From contig CACMDB010000002.1 in assembly GCA_902612325.1 (NCBI GenBank), positions 62,001 through 126,000 on the forward strand: a stretch of DNA of 64,000 nucleotides, read 5' to 3'. Below, piece after piece: positions 35,890 through 46,400 of the stretch. Source of the stretch: an uncultured Pelagibacteraceae bacterium. Lineage in GTDB: Bacteria; Pseudomonadota; Alphaproteobacteria; Pelagibacterales; Pelagibacteraceae. Positions within the stretch are counted from its first letter, which is position 1; each line of letters starts with the position of its first letter. A model generated the notes under the pieces. The model was given only the letters and a program-made list of their open reading frames with translations. It searched no databases and was not told where the DNA came from. A program made the translations under genes and the position numbers.

Positions 35890-38800
35890 ATGACTGAAAA
35901 ATTGTTAGTTCCTGACATAGGTGATTTCGAGAACGTGGAAGTTATAGAACTTTTAGTAAAAGAGGGTCAAGATATTAAAAAAAATGATCCTGTTGTTACT
36001 ATTGAAAGTGATAAATCGAGTGTTGAAATACCATCAATATTTTCTGGCAAAGTCGAGTCTGTAAATGTTAAAGTTGGAGATAAGGTTTCAAAGGGAGATT
36101 TATTAATAAATATTTCTTCAAATCAATCATTATCTCAAAAAGAAAGTGTTCCAAAAGAAACTGAAAATTTAATTCAAGAAGCTGAGAGTACTTTAAGAAA
36201 ACATCAGGATCAAAATATTACACAAAAAATAATTGAGACCGAGAAACCAAAAATAATCCAAGTAGTTAAAGAAGGGGATATTGATCCACTAGAAACAAGT
36301 GAATGGTTAGAGTCTTTGTCAGCGGTAATAGAAAAAGACGGAAATCAGAGGGCTCATTATTTAATTAAAGAACTTATCAACAAAGCTTATATGGAAGGTG
36401 CTAATATACCCTATACACAAAATACTCCTTATATAAACACTATACCAGTTAACGAGGAAAAAAAATCTAATGGAGATCAAAACATAGAGAGAAGGATTAG
36501 ATCTTTAATTAGATGGAATGCTGCCGCAATGGTAGTTAGAGCAAATAAAAAATTCCCAGAACTTGGAGGTCATATTGGAACTTTTGCATCTGCAGCAACT
36601 CTTTACGATGTTGGTATGAATCATTTTTGGAGAGCTAAAAATAATAAATTTGGTGGAGATTTAATTTATTTTCAAGGTCATAGCGCTCCAGGTATGTATG
36701 CTAGAGCTTATCTGGAAGGTAGACTTAACGAAAAACAATTAGATAGTTTTAGACAAGAAGTAAACCCTGGTGGTCTTTCCTCATATCCTCATCCTTGGCT
36801 AATGCCGAATTTTTGGCAATTTCCAACAGTGTCCATGGGATTAGGTCCAATGCTTGCAATTTATCAAGCAAGATTCATGAAGTACTTAATCAATAGAGGT
36901 CTCATCAAAGATGAAGGGAGAAAAGTTTGGGCATTTTTAGGTGACGGTGAAATGGATGAACCGGAATCTTTAGGCGCTATTGGTTTAGCCGCAAGAGAAA
37001 AATTAGATAACTTAATATTTGTTGTAAATTGTAATCTTCAAAGACTGGACGGACCAGTTCGTGGAAACGGAAAGATAATTCAGGAATTAGAGGGAATTTT
37101 TAGAGGTGCAGGATGGAATGTTATAAAAGTTATTTGGGGCTCTTATTGGGATCCATTGCTTGCCAATGATAAAACAGGTCATTTAGTTAAAACAATGAAT
37201 GAGACTGTCGATGGCGAGTATCAAGCAATGAAAGCAAGAGACGGTGCGTATGTGAGAGAAAAATTTTTTGGAAAATATTTAGAGACCAAAGAGTTGGTTT
37301 CCAGTCTTTCAGACAAAGATATTTGGCGATTAAACAGGGGTGGTCATGACCCTCATAAAGTTTTTGCAGCTTATGATAAAGCATCTAAAAATGTTGGAAG
37401 TCCCACAGTTGTAATTGCAAAAACTATTAAGGGTTATGGAATGGGCAAAAGTGGTGAAAGTGTAAATACAACTCACCAGACTAAGAAATTAGATATCGAC
37501 GACTTAATGTATTACAGAGATAGGTTTGATGTTCCATTAACAGATCAACAAGTTAAGAATATTGAATACTACAAGCCTGATCAAAATTCTCCAGAGATTA
37601 AATATATAAATGAAAGACGAATTCAATTGGGTGGTTTTATTCCTGAAAGAACAACTTACGCGAAACCTGTTAAAGCACCACCAAAAGATATTTTTGATAA
37701 TATGAAAGTTTCTACAGGTGAAAAAGAAATGTCGACCACAATGGCATTGGTCAGAATGTTAACAAACCTTTTGAGAGATAAAAATGTTGCGCCAAGACTG
37801 GTTCCAATCATACCTGATGAGGCTAGAACATTCGGAATGGAGGGTTTTTTCCAAAAAATAGGAATTTATGCTCATGAAGGTCAAAAATATGAGCCAGAAG
37901 ACTCTGCTCAATTAAGTTCGTATAAAGAGGAAAAGAGTGGTCAAGTTTTAGAGGAAGGAATTAACGAGGCTGGAGCGATGTCATCTTGGATCGCTGCGGG
38001 AACTTCATATACAAACCATGATATAGAAATGATCCCAATTTATCTTTTTTACTCAATGTTTGGCTTTCAGAGAATTGGTGATTTTGCTTGGGCGGGTGCT
38101 GATAGCCAGTCAAGAGGGTTTTTAATCGGAGCAACCGCTGGAAGAACAACTCTTGCTGGAGAAGGTTTACAACATCAAGATGGTCATAGTCATTTGATGG
38201 CTTCAACTATTCCTAATTGCAGATCATACGATCCAACATTTCACTATGAGCTTGCAGTCATTTTTCGAGAAGGTTTAAAAAGAATGCATGAGAAAAAAGA
38301 AAATATTTTCTATTATATTACAACCATGAATGAAAATTATCCTCATCCAGAAATGCCAAAAGATAAATCATGTGAGGATGGTATTTTAAAAGGAATGTAT
38401 AAAATTAAGGAGTTTAACAAGTATAAAAAAACTAAAATTCAATTTCTTGGATCTGGCACAATCTTAAGAGAAATGATAGCTGGCGCAGAAATATTACAAA
38501 AAGAGTATCAAATTGATAGTGAGATTTGGAGTGTAACAAGCTTTAATGAATTAAGAAGGGATGGTCTTGAGGTAGAGAGATACAATCTTCTAAATCCTGA
38601 TAAAGAGCTTAAAAAAAGCTATGTAGAAAAATGTTTGGGTAATACTGAAGGACCAATTTTAGCAGCTTCTGATTATATGAGAATGAATTCTGATCAGATT
38701 AGGCCATACGTAAATAAAAGTTTTTATTCATTAGGGACCGATGGATTTGGTCGAAGTGATACAAGGAAGAAGTTAAGAAAATTTTTTGAAGTTGATAAGG

Positions 38801-38925
38801 AACATATCACAACATATGGGTTGAGTATCTTAGCTAAGGAACAGCTTATTGCATCAAAATATGCAAAAGAAGCAATTAAAAAGTATAAGATTGATATTGA
38901 TAAACCCATGCCAACAAAATTATAG
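35890..38925 (+). CDS. aceE: Pyruvate dehydrogenase E1 (homodimeric) with fused N-terminal lipoyl domain
   Basis: AceE decarboxylates pyruvate with thiamine diphosphate and passes acetyl to lipoyl-lysine. The E1 part (about residues 131-1011) matches homodimeric AceE: LSSYPHPWLMPNFWQFPTVS, the thiamine-binding GDGEMDEPESLG near residue 351 with the matching Asn-Gln region, and GAMSSWIAAGTSY. Residues 1-78 are a complete lipoyl domain with Lys42 in ESDKSSVEIPS. The linker is at about 79-130. A lipoyl domain normally belongs to E2, so this 1011-residue fusion is unusual. aceF follows two bases later. Confidence 0.93.
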   Translation: MTEKLLVPDIGDFENVEVIELLVKEGQDIKKNDPVVTIESDKSSVEIPSIFSGKVESVNVKVGDKVSKGDLLINISSNQSLSQKESVPKETENLIQEAESTLRKHQDQNITQKIIETEKPKIIQVVKEGDIDPLETSEWLESLSAVIEKDGNQRAHYLIKELINKAYMEGANIPYTQNTPYINTIPVNEEKKSNGDQNIERRIRSLIRWNAAAMVVRANKKFPELGGHIGTFASAATLYDVGMNHFWRAKNNKFGGDLIYFQGHSAPGMYARAYLEGRLNEKQLDSFRQEVNPGGLSSYPHPWLMPNFWQFPTVSMGLGPMLAIYQARFMKYLINRGLIKDEGRKVWAFLGDGEMDEPESLGAIGLAAREKLDNLIFVVNCNLQRLDGPVRGNGKIIQELEGIFRGAGWNVIKVIWGSYWDPLLANDKTGHLVKTMNETVDGEYQAMKARDGAYVREKFFGKYLETKELVSSLSDKDIWRLNRGGHDPHKVFAAYDKASKNVGSPTVVIAKTIKGYGMGKSGESVNTTHQTKKLDIDDLMYYRDRFDVPLTDQQVKNIEYYKPDQNSPEIKYINERRIQLGGFIPERTTYAKPVKAPPKDIFDNMKVSTGEKEMSTTMALVRMLTNLLRDKNVAPRLVPIIPDEARTFGMEGFFQKIGIYAHEGQKYEPEDSAQLSSYKEEKSGQVLEEGINEAGAMSSWIAAGTSYTNHDIEMIPIYLFYSMFGFQRIGDFAWAGADSQSRGFLIGATAGRTTLAGEGLQHQDGHSHLMASTIPNCRSYDPTFHYELAVIFREGLKRMHEKKENIFYYITTMNENYPHPEMPKDKSCEDGILKGMYKIKEFNKYKKTKIQFLGSGTILREMIAGAEILQKEYQIDSEIWSVTSFNELRRDGLEVERYNLLNPDKELKKSYVEKCLGNTEGPILAASDYMRMNSDQIRPYVNKSFYSLGTDGFGRSDTRKKLRKFFEVDKEHITTYGLSILAKEQLIASKYAKEAIKKYKIDIDKPMPTKL
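36001..36032 (+). repeat. 32-base segment identical to aceF (copy in aceE)
   Basis: This segment encodes the lipoyl-lysine region (IESDKSSVEIP). It is identical, base for base, to 39041-39072 in aceF, while flanking sequence has diverged. This points to a recent duplication or gene conversion between the two lipoyl domains. Confidence 0.9.
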
Positions 38926-38926
38926 A

Positions 38927-40201
38927 ATGACCAAAAAAGATATAAAAGTTCCAAATATTGGAGAATTTAAAGATGTAGAGGTTATTGAAATTATAGTCAA
39001 AAAAGGTCAAGAGATTAAAAAAAATGATCCTTTAATAACAATTGAAAGTGATAAATCGAGTGTTGAAATACCCTCATTACATAATGGAATAGTTACAGAA
39101 TTAAATTTAAATGTTGGGGATAAGGTTTCTGAAGGTGATAAAATATTAGAAATTGAATTAAAAGACAATCAAGTAGAAACTCAATTAAAAACTGAAGAAA
39201 TTAAAACAATTAAAAAAGAAAATACTAAGGAAAAAAAAATAGAAATTAGAAGAGAAGTTGGATCAAAAAATGTTATCGTAAAAGATTTTTCTAAAAAAAC
39301 TGCAGCCTCACCAAAAGTAAGAAAATTTGCAAGAGAACTTGGTGTTGATATTAGTAAAGTTGAAGGTAGTGAAAGACTAGGAAGAGTAACTGAAAGTGAT
39401 GTAAAGTCATTTGTCGCAAATAAGCCTGAGAGAAATTCGGAAAAAGAATTCAAAAAAGATGAAATGATAGAACTAGAATATCCTCACTCTGAATTTGGAA
39501 AAACAGAAATAAAGGATATCCCAAGAGTGAAAAGACTTTCGTCTAAATATCTTATGAATTCTTGGACCAATATTCCTCATGTGACGAATCATGATGAAGC
39601 AGATATAACTGAATTAGAGGAGTTTAGAACATCTCTTACAGATATTTACACTGGAGAAAAAAAAAAAATTACTCCTTTAGCTTTTATCGTCAAAGCATTA
39701 ACTGCATCACTTAAAAAATTTCCAAATTTTAATTCATCTATAGATGAAATTGATGAAGGAAAAATGACCTTAAAAAAGTATTACCATATTGGAATAGCTG
39801 TAGATACGAAGCATGGGCTTATGGTGCCAAAACTAAGAAATGCTGATAATAAGAATATTTCATTAATTGGCAACGAACTTAAAAAATTAAGTGATCAGTG
39901 CAGGAATCTTAAAATTGATAAAAAAGAATTATTTGGTGGTTCTATGACAATAACAAGTTTAGGAGGTATTGGCGGTTCTTTTTTTACACCTATAATTAAT
40001 TATCCTGAAGTTGCAATTTTGGGAGTTGGCAAATCTCAAAAAAAACAAATTTTTATTGATGGAAAATTTATTACACGAACAATGTTACCTTTATCTTTAT
40101 CATATGATCACAGAATAATTGATGGAGCTGAAGCAGCTCGATTTAACAACGATTTGAAAGACAATCTTGGAAAAAATTTTGCTTACAAATTAGCCGTGTA
40201 A
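38927..40201 (+). CDS. aceF: Dihydrolipoamide acetyltransferase, pyruvate dehydrogenase E2
   Basis: E2 moves acetyl from lipoyl-lysine to coenzyme A and forms the core of the complex. The 424-residue protein has one lipoyl domain (Lys43 in ESDKSSVEIPS), a subunit-binding domain (AASPKVRKFARELGVDISKV) and the catalytic domain with DHRIIDGAEAARF near the end. I chose ATG 38927, two bases after the aceE stop; an upstream in-frame start would lie inside aceE. No E3 (lpd) gene is next door, so it must be elsewhere. Confidence 0.94.
   Translation: MTKKDIKVPNIGEFKDVEVIEIIVKKGQEIKKNDPLITIESDKSSVEIPSLHNGIVTELNLNVGDKVSEGDKILEIELKDNQVETQLKTEEIKTIKKENTKEKKIEIRREVGSKNVIVKDFSKKTAASPKVRKFARELGVDISKVEGSERLGRVTESDVKSFVANKPERNSEKEFKKDEMIELEYPHSEFGKTEIKDIPRVKRLSSKYLMNSWTNIPHVTNHDEADITELEEFRTSLTDIYTGEKKKITPLAFIVKALTASLKKFPNFNSSIDEIDEGKMTLKKYYHIGIAVDTKHGLMVPKLRNADNKNISLIGNELKKLSDQCRNLKIDKKELFGGSMTITSLGGIGGSFFTPIINYPEVAILGVGKSQKKQIFIDGKFITRTMLPLSLSYDHRIIDGAEAARFNNDLKDNLGKNFAYKLAV
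39041..39072 (+). repeat. 32-base segment identical to aceE (copy in aceF)
   Basis: This is the second copy of the shared lipoyl-site segment; its partner is 36001-36032, about 3 kb upstream in the same orientation. It is long enough to permit recombination that would delete most of aceE, so selection presumably keeps the arrangement. Confidence 0.9.
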
Positions 40202-40205
40202 AAAT

Positions 40206-41096
40206 ATGTCAAAAACTCTCTCATTATTTAGTGCACTATTATGCACTTTCATTTGGGGGACTACATTTATTGCACAAGATACAGGCATGGACGACATCGG
40301 CCCATTCACTTTTAATTCAGTAAGATTTTTTGTGGGTTTTTTAGCAATTGTTCCTTTAGCATTAATGTTTGAAGCAAAAAAATTAAAAAAAGAATTTAGG
40401 TTTGATACAAAAACATTCGTTATCCTGTCCTTTTTAATTGGACTATCATTATTTTTGGGCTCAGCATTACAACAGGTTGCGTTGCTTTACACTGATGTAG
40501 CAAATGCTGCTTTTTTTACAATTTTTTATGTGCCAATGGTCCCAATAATTATTTTCATTTTTAAAAAAGATTTTTTACACTGGAGTGTATGGCCATCAGT
40601 AATTTTATGTTTAATTGGCGGATATTTGTTAACAAATTTTCAAGATGTAACTGTAAGATTAGGTGATACCCTTGTGGTATTAGGAGCTTTATTTTGGAGT
40701 ACACATATTATTTTTACTGGTATGATTGTCAAAAAGTACAATCTACCATTGACTATCGGTGCAATTCAAACTCTGCTAGTTGCTCTATTCTCATTTATAA
40801 TAGGTTTATTTTCTGAAGAATTTGTAATCGATAATATATTAAATGAAATAGACTCGATTTTATATGCTGGTATTTTATCAGGTGGTTTTGCATTTGTTTT
40901 ACAAATATATGCTCAAAGAAATATAACTCCAGCACCAGCAGCAATTATTTTTTCTTTGGAGGGTGTGTTTGCAACAATTGCCGCTTGGTTTCTTTTAAAT
41001 CAAATATTAGGCATTAATAATTTACTTGGTTGTTTTTTTATATTAAGTGGAGTTTTATTATCTCAATTAGTTCCATTAATAAGGAAAGCAAGTTAA
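40206..41096 (+). CDS. EamA/DMT-family transporter
   Basis: The 296-residue protein has ten hydrophobic segments in two EamA repeats, starting LFSALLCTFIWGTTFIAQDTG and ending LGCFFILSGVLLSQL. The repeat motif FAFVLQIYAQRNITPAPAAIIFSLEGVFA is typical of drug/metabolite transporters that export or import amino acids or other metabolites. The substrate is unknown. It starts four bases after aceF and may be in the same transcript. Its stop overlaps that of uppP within TTAA. Confidence 0.88.
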   Translation: MSKTLSLFSALLCTFIWGTTFIAQDTGMDDIGPFTFNSVRFFVGFLAIVPLALMFEAKKLKKEFRFDTKTFVILSFLIGLSLFLGSALQQVALLYTDVANAAFFTIFYVPMVPIIIFIFKKDFLHWSVWPSVILCLIGGYLLTNFQDVTVRLGDTLVVLGALFWSTHIIFTGMIVKKYNLPLTIGAIQTLLVALFSFIIGLFSEEFVIDNILNEIDSILYAGILSGGFAFVLQIYAQRNITPAPAAIIFSLEGVFATIAAWFLLNQILGINNLLGCFFILSGVLLSQLVPLIRKAS

Positions 41097-41860
41097 ATAT
41101 ATATAATATAAAATAATATTAAGCCAAGAATTATCCGATAAATTACAAATACATTAAAAGAAATTTTACTTATAAATTTAAGAAAATACTTAATTGTAAA
41201 AAATGAAAACATAAATGATAAAAAAGTAGCAATTAATAATAAATAATTAATTTCTATTGATTGTTCAAAAACCTTTCTTAAACCTAGGAAACTTGCTCCT
41301 GCTAATGCAGGTATAGACAATAAAAAAGAAATTTTACTAGCGTCTGTTCTATTGAAATTCAAAAATCTTGCTGCCGTAATTGTTATTCCAGCCCTACTAA
41401 CTCCTGGTATCAACGCTAATATTTGAAATAAACCAATTAATAAAACTGATTTAATATTTAAATCTGTAGAAATGTTTCGATCAATTTTTCTTTGATCAGC
41501 AAAGAAAAGTATGAATCCAAAAAATAGTGTTGTTGATGCAATTACTTTTGTGTTTCTTAAAAGATGAATAAATTCGGTAGAATATAAAATGTATCCAAAA
41601 ATTATTAAAGGCAAGGAGCCAATAATTATTAGACTTAATAACCTATTATTATTTCTCAGATCAAATAACTCTTTTCTAAAATAAAAAATTACTGCGATTA
41701 ATGAGCCTAAATGTAGACTTATGTCTATTAATAAAGAACTTGTTTCTAAATCATAAAAATTTGATACCAATATTAAATGAGCTGACGAACTTATGGGTAA
41801 AAATTCAGAAATTCCTTGAACAGCAGAAAGAATTAAAATTTCTATAAAATCTTGCAACAT
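41093..41860 (-). CDS. uppP: Undecaprenyl-diphosphatase
   Basis: UppP (BacA) recycles the undecaprenyl carrier used for peptidoglycan and surface glycans. The 255-residue membrane protein has both family signatures: EFLPISSSAHLILV (after a conserved Gln-Gly-Ile-Ser-Glu) and IPGVSRAGITITAARFL. Seven to eight hydrophobic segments are visible. It is transcribed from the gap before gltD. Confidence 0.95.
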   Translation of the reverse strand: MLQDFIEILILSAVQGISEFLPISSSAHLILVSNFYDLETSSLLIDISLHLGSLIAVIFYFRKELFDLRNNNRLLSLIIIGSLPLIIFGYILYSTEFIHLLRNTKVIASTTLFFGFILFFADQRKIDRNISTDLNIKSVLLIGLFQILALIPGVSRAGITITAARFLNFNRTDASKISFLLSIPALAGASFLGLRKVFEQSIEINYLLLIATFLSFMFSFFTIKYFLKFISKISFNVFVIYRIILGLILFYIIYI

Positions 41861-41870
41861 ACACGTGTCG

Positions 41871-41952
41871 TAGCTTAAAAAATATTCATTTTAAACAATT
41901 CGATTTAATCATATTAGGTATGCAAAAATCAGATTAAGTAGATTTTAAGCTA
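41871..41952. promoter_or_regulatory. Long-range inverted repeat in the uppP-gltD control region
   Basis: TAGCTTAAAA (41871-41880) is the exact reverse complement of TTTTAAGCTA (41943-41952), 62 bases apart. The 184-base divergent gap should contain promoters for both genes. The repeat could be paired operator sites or the base of a leader structure. Chance is possible in A/T-rich DNA. Confidence 0.35.
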
Positions 41953-42044
41953 ATAATTATTGTAATTAGGTAATAATAACTGACCTATTTATTTCTTTTA
42001 CTAGTAAAAACTATGTATATTTTGCGATAAATTTATAAAAACTT

Positions 42045-43484
42045 ATGACTGATAAAATGCTAAAATTCGTAAAAATAGGTCAACAAACCCCACCTAAAAG
42101 AGGAGTTGATAATAGGAAAGATGATTTTAATGAAATCTATGATGAATTTATCACTCAAAAAGCACAAGAGCAGTCAAGTAGATGTTCTCAATGTGGCGTT
42201 CCTTTTTGCCAAGTCCATTGTCCTTTAAGTAACAACATTCCTGATTGGCTTAAATTAACTGCTGAAGGCAGATTGAAGGAAGCTTATGAATTATCTCAAA
42301 GTACAAATAATATGCCTGAGGTTTGTGGCAGAATATGCCCTCAAGACAGATTATGTGAGGGTAATTGTGTTATTGAGCAGTCAGGTCATGGCACTGTAAC
42401 AATTGGATCAGTTGAAAAATATATTACTGATAGTGCTTGGGAGAACGGATGGGTAAAGCCTATATCAATCAAACACGAAAAAGACCAAAGTGTTGGAATA
42501 ATTGGTGCTGGACCCGCTGGACTGGCAGCTGCTGAACAACTTAGGAAAAATGGATATCAAATTACTGTTTATGACAGATATGACAGAGCGGGTGGTTTGT
42601 TAATTTATGGAATTCCAAATTTTAAATTAGAAAAACATGTGGTCGAGAGGAGAACAAAATTGTTGAAAGATGGTGGAATTAAATTTGAACAAAATTTTGA
42701 GGTTGGTAAGGATGCAACTTTAGAGCAATTGAGAAAAAAACATGATGCAATTTTAATTGCTACTGGAGTTTATAAACCAAGAGAAATTAATCTACCAGGT
42801 AATGATTTAGATAATATTTTTCCTGCTATGGAGTTTTTAACAGCATCAAATAAAAAGGGGTTGGGAGATAAAGTTGATTTATTTGATAAAGGTATATTAA
42901 ACGCAGAGGGTAAAGATGTAGTTGTTATTGGAGGTGGAGATACCGCAATGGATTGTGTTCGAACATCTGTAAGACAAAAAGCTAATTCAGTTAAATGTTT
43001 ATATAGAAGAGATAAAGATAACATGCCTGGATCTGCAAGAGAAGTAGCTAATGCAGAAGAAGAGGGTGTTGAATTTGTTTGGTTGTCTAGTCCAAAAGAA
43101 TTTAGAGGAAAAAATAAAATTGAAAAATTAATTGTAGATCAAATTCAACTTGGAGATCCGGATGACTCAGGTAGAAGAAGACCAGAAATTAAACAAGGAT
43201 CCGAATTTGAAATTAAGGCAGATATGGTAATAAAAGCTTTAGGATTTGATCCAGAAAACTTGCCATTATTATTTGAGGCACAAGAATTACAAGTTACAAA
43301 ATGGGGAACAATTAAAACTGACTTTGACACTATGGAAACTAATATTAAAGGTGTCTTTGCTGCAGGGGATATTGTAAGAGGTGCATCTTTAGTTGTTTGG
43401 GCAATTAAAGATGGTAGAGATGCTGCTTTATCAATTAAGTCTTATCTTGAAAATATCGAATTAAAAAAATCTAAAGTTGCGTAA
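42045..43484 (+). CDS. gltD: Glutamate synthase (NADPH) small subunit
   Basis: GltD passes electrons from NADPH through FAD and iron-sulfur clusters to GltB. The 479-residue protein has the N-terminal Cys motifs (CSQCGVPFCQVHCP and CGRICPQDRLCEGNC), an FAD-binding GAGPAGLAAAEQL and an NADPH-binding VVIGGGDTAMDCVR. It precedes gltB, the reverse of the usual gltB-gltD order. The two overlap by one base (TAATG), consistent with equal synthesis. Confidence 0.96.
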   Translation: MTDKMLKFVKIGQQTPPKRGVDNRKDDFNEIYDEFITQKAQEQSSRCSQCGVPFCQVHCPLSNNIPDWLKLTAEGRLKEAYELSQSTNNMPEVCGRICPQDRLCEGNCVIEQSGHGTVTIGSVEKYITDSAWENGWVKPISIKHEKDQSVGIIGAGPAGLAAAEQLRKNGYQITVYDRYDRAGGLLIYGIPNFKLEKHVVERRTKLLKDGGIKFEQNFEVGKDATLEQLRKKHDAILIATGVYKPREINLPGNDLDNIFPAMEFLTASNKKGLGDKVDLFDKGILNAEGKDVVVIGGGDTAMDCVRTSVRQKANSVKCLYRRDKDNMPGSAREVANAEEEGVEFVWLSSPKEFRGKNKIEKLIVDQIQLGDPDDSGRRRPEIKQGSEFEIKADMVIKALGFDPENLPLLFEAQELQVTKWGTIKTDFDTMETNIKGVFAAGDIVRGASLVVWAIKDGRDAALSIKSYLENIELKKSKVA

Positions 43485-46400
43485 TGAGTATATACAAAAA
43501 AAATTTAGAATTACTTGCTAAAAATAATGTTTATTCTAAGGAAATGGAACATGATGCATGTGGTGTAGGGTTAATTGCATCAACAGAGGGAAAAAAATCA
43601 AGAGAGGTTGTAGAATATGGAATTGAAGCTTTAAAGGCTGTTTGGCATCGAGGAGCTGTTGATGCTGATGGAAAAACAGGTGATGGGGCAGGAATACATT
43701 TAGAAATTCCCAAAGATTTCTTTGTTGAAAAAATAGAGGTTACAGGTCACACACATGATGGCTCTGATATTTGTGTTGGGATGATTTTTTTACCAAGAAA
43801 TGATTACTCCTCACAAGAAAGCTGCAAAACAATTGTAGAAAGTGAGTTAACTAAAAACGATTTTAGTATCTATGGATGGAGACAGGTGCCTGTTAATCCA
43901 AAAGTTTTAGGAGAAAAAGCTTTCCAAACTATGCCAGAGATAATTCAAGTGCTATTTAAATCGAATGATAAAAATTTGCTTGATAAAGAGCTTGAAAGAA
44001 AAATTTATGAAACAAGAAAAAAAATCGAGAATAAAGCATTCAATTTATCATTAAATAATTTTTATATTTGCTCAATAAGTTCTAAATCAATTATCTATAA
44101 GGGTATGTTTTTAGCTGAGGCTATCTCAGATTTTTTCTTGGATTTAAAAGACGAAAGATTTATTTCAAGATTTGCAATTTTTCATCAGAGATTTTCAACT
44201 AATACTGCTCCAAGCTGGAGTTTGGCTCAACCATTTAGAGCAGTTGCCCATAATGGTGAAATTAATACATACAAAGGAAATAAAAACTGGATGAGAGTTC
44301 ATGAACAAGAGATGAGTAGCCCTCTTTTTGAAAATGTTGAAAATTTAAAGCCAGTTATACAAAAAGGAGTTTCTGACTCTGCGGCACTAGATAATGTTTT
44401 TGAGTTATTAAATAAATCTGGCCAACCTGCACCTTTAGCAAAATTAATGATGATCCCTGATGCTTGGTCAAAAAGAAATAAAACTCTTCCAAAAAGCCAT
44501 CAACAACTGTTTAATTTTTTAAATAGTACTATGGAACCTTGGGATGGTCCTGCAGCTATTGCTGCAACGGATAATGAATGGGTCATTGCAGCAAATGATC
44601 GTAATGGTTTAAGGCCTTTAAGATACGCAATAACAAAAGATAAGTTTCTCTTTGCCGGATCTGAAACTGGAATGATTGAATTAAATGAAAAAAGAATTCT
44701 ATCAAAAGGAAGACTTGGCCCAGGGGAGATAATTGGTGTTAGAATTGAAAAAGGCAAAGTGTTTACCAATAATCAAATTAAAGACTATTTGGCAAAAGAA
44801 TATAAGCATTTCAATTCTCAGATAATAGATTTAGATGAAAAATTATCTATTTCTAATGAAAAACATAATTTTGATGGTGAAGATCTAAGGAGACGACAAC
44901 ACACTTTTGGAATTAGTTTAGAGGACTTAGAGCTAATTTTACATCCAATGGCTGAAGATGCAAAAGAAGCGACGGGTTCCATGGGTGATGATACACCTTT
45001 AGCAGTTCTATCAGACAAATACAGACCACTTTATCATTTTTTTAGACAAAACTTTAGCCAAGTGACCAATCCACCGATTGACTCTTTAAGAGAAAATAAA
45101 GTTATGAGTTTGAAAACTCGATTTGGTAATCTTGGGAATATTTTAGATTTTGATACTTTAACTGAAGAAAATATTTATGTTTTAAATAGTCCGATATTAT
45201 CGAATTCACAATTTAACAAATTTATTAATTTTTTTGGAAAAAACTCTATCGCTATAGATTGTACTTTCTCAAATGATCAAAGTTTATTCGACTCTATTAA
45301 AAGGATCCAAAAAGAGTCGGAAATTGCCGTTAGACAGGGTGTAACACAATTAGTTTTAAGCGACAAAGCTATTTCAGATACAAGGATGCCTATGCCAATG
45401 TTGTTATGCGTTGGTGCGATTAATACTTTTTTAATTGATAAAAAATTAAGAGGGTATGTTTCAATTAACGTTCAATCTGGCGAAGCTTTGGACACCCATT
45501 CTTTTGCAACATTAATAGGTGTTGGAGCAACAACAGTTAATCCATATATAGCTTTTGATAGTTTATACCAAAGGCATGAGAAAAAGTTATTTGGCCAGTA
45601 TAGTTTTGATGAATGTGTTGAAAGATATATCAAATCAGTGAATGCAGGATTATTAAAGATCATGTCAAAAATGGGTATATCTGTTTTAAGTTCGTATCGA
45701 GGCGGATGTAATTTTGAAACTGTTGGTCTAAGCAGATCAATAGTTGATGATTATTTTCCAGGAGTGACTTCAAAAATTTCTGGTATTGGATTGTCAGGAA
45801 TCGAAAAAAAAATACGTGCGATACATAAAGAGGCATTTGAAAGCACCGATACAGTTTTACCTATTGGCGGGATTTATAGATATAGAAAAAATGGAGAAAC
45901 ACACCAATATCAGGGCAGATTAATCCACTTATTACAAAGTGCTGTAGGATCAAACTCGTATACAGCTTATAAAAAATATGCTGAGGGAATCTATAACTTG
46001 CCACCAATTAACTTAAGGGATTTGATAGATTTTAGAAAAAAAAAATTAGGACCATCTATTCAAATTTCCGAGGTTGAACCAATAGAAAAAATATTAAAAA
46101 GATTTGGTAGTGGAAGTATGTCTCACGGAGCATTATCCAAGGAAGCACACGAAACATTAGCTATTGGGATGAATAGAATTAAAGGTGCATCCTGTAGTGG
46201 TGAAGGTGGTGAAGATGCAAATAGATTTAAGATCATGGACTCTGGTGATAGTGCAAATTCGAGAGTAAAACAAATTGCGTCAGCAAGATTTGGTGTAACA
46301 GTTAATTATTTAAACAATTGTAATGAAATTGAGATTAAAATTGCTCAAGGTGCAAAACCCGGAGAAGGTGGCCAATTACCAGGATTTAAAGTAACAGATG

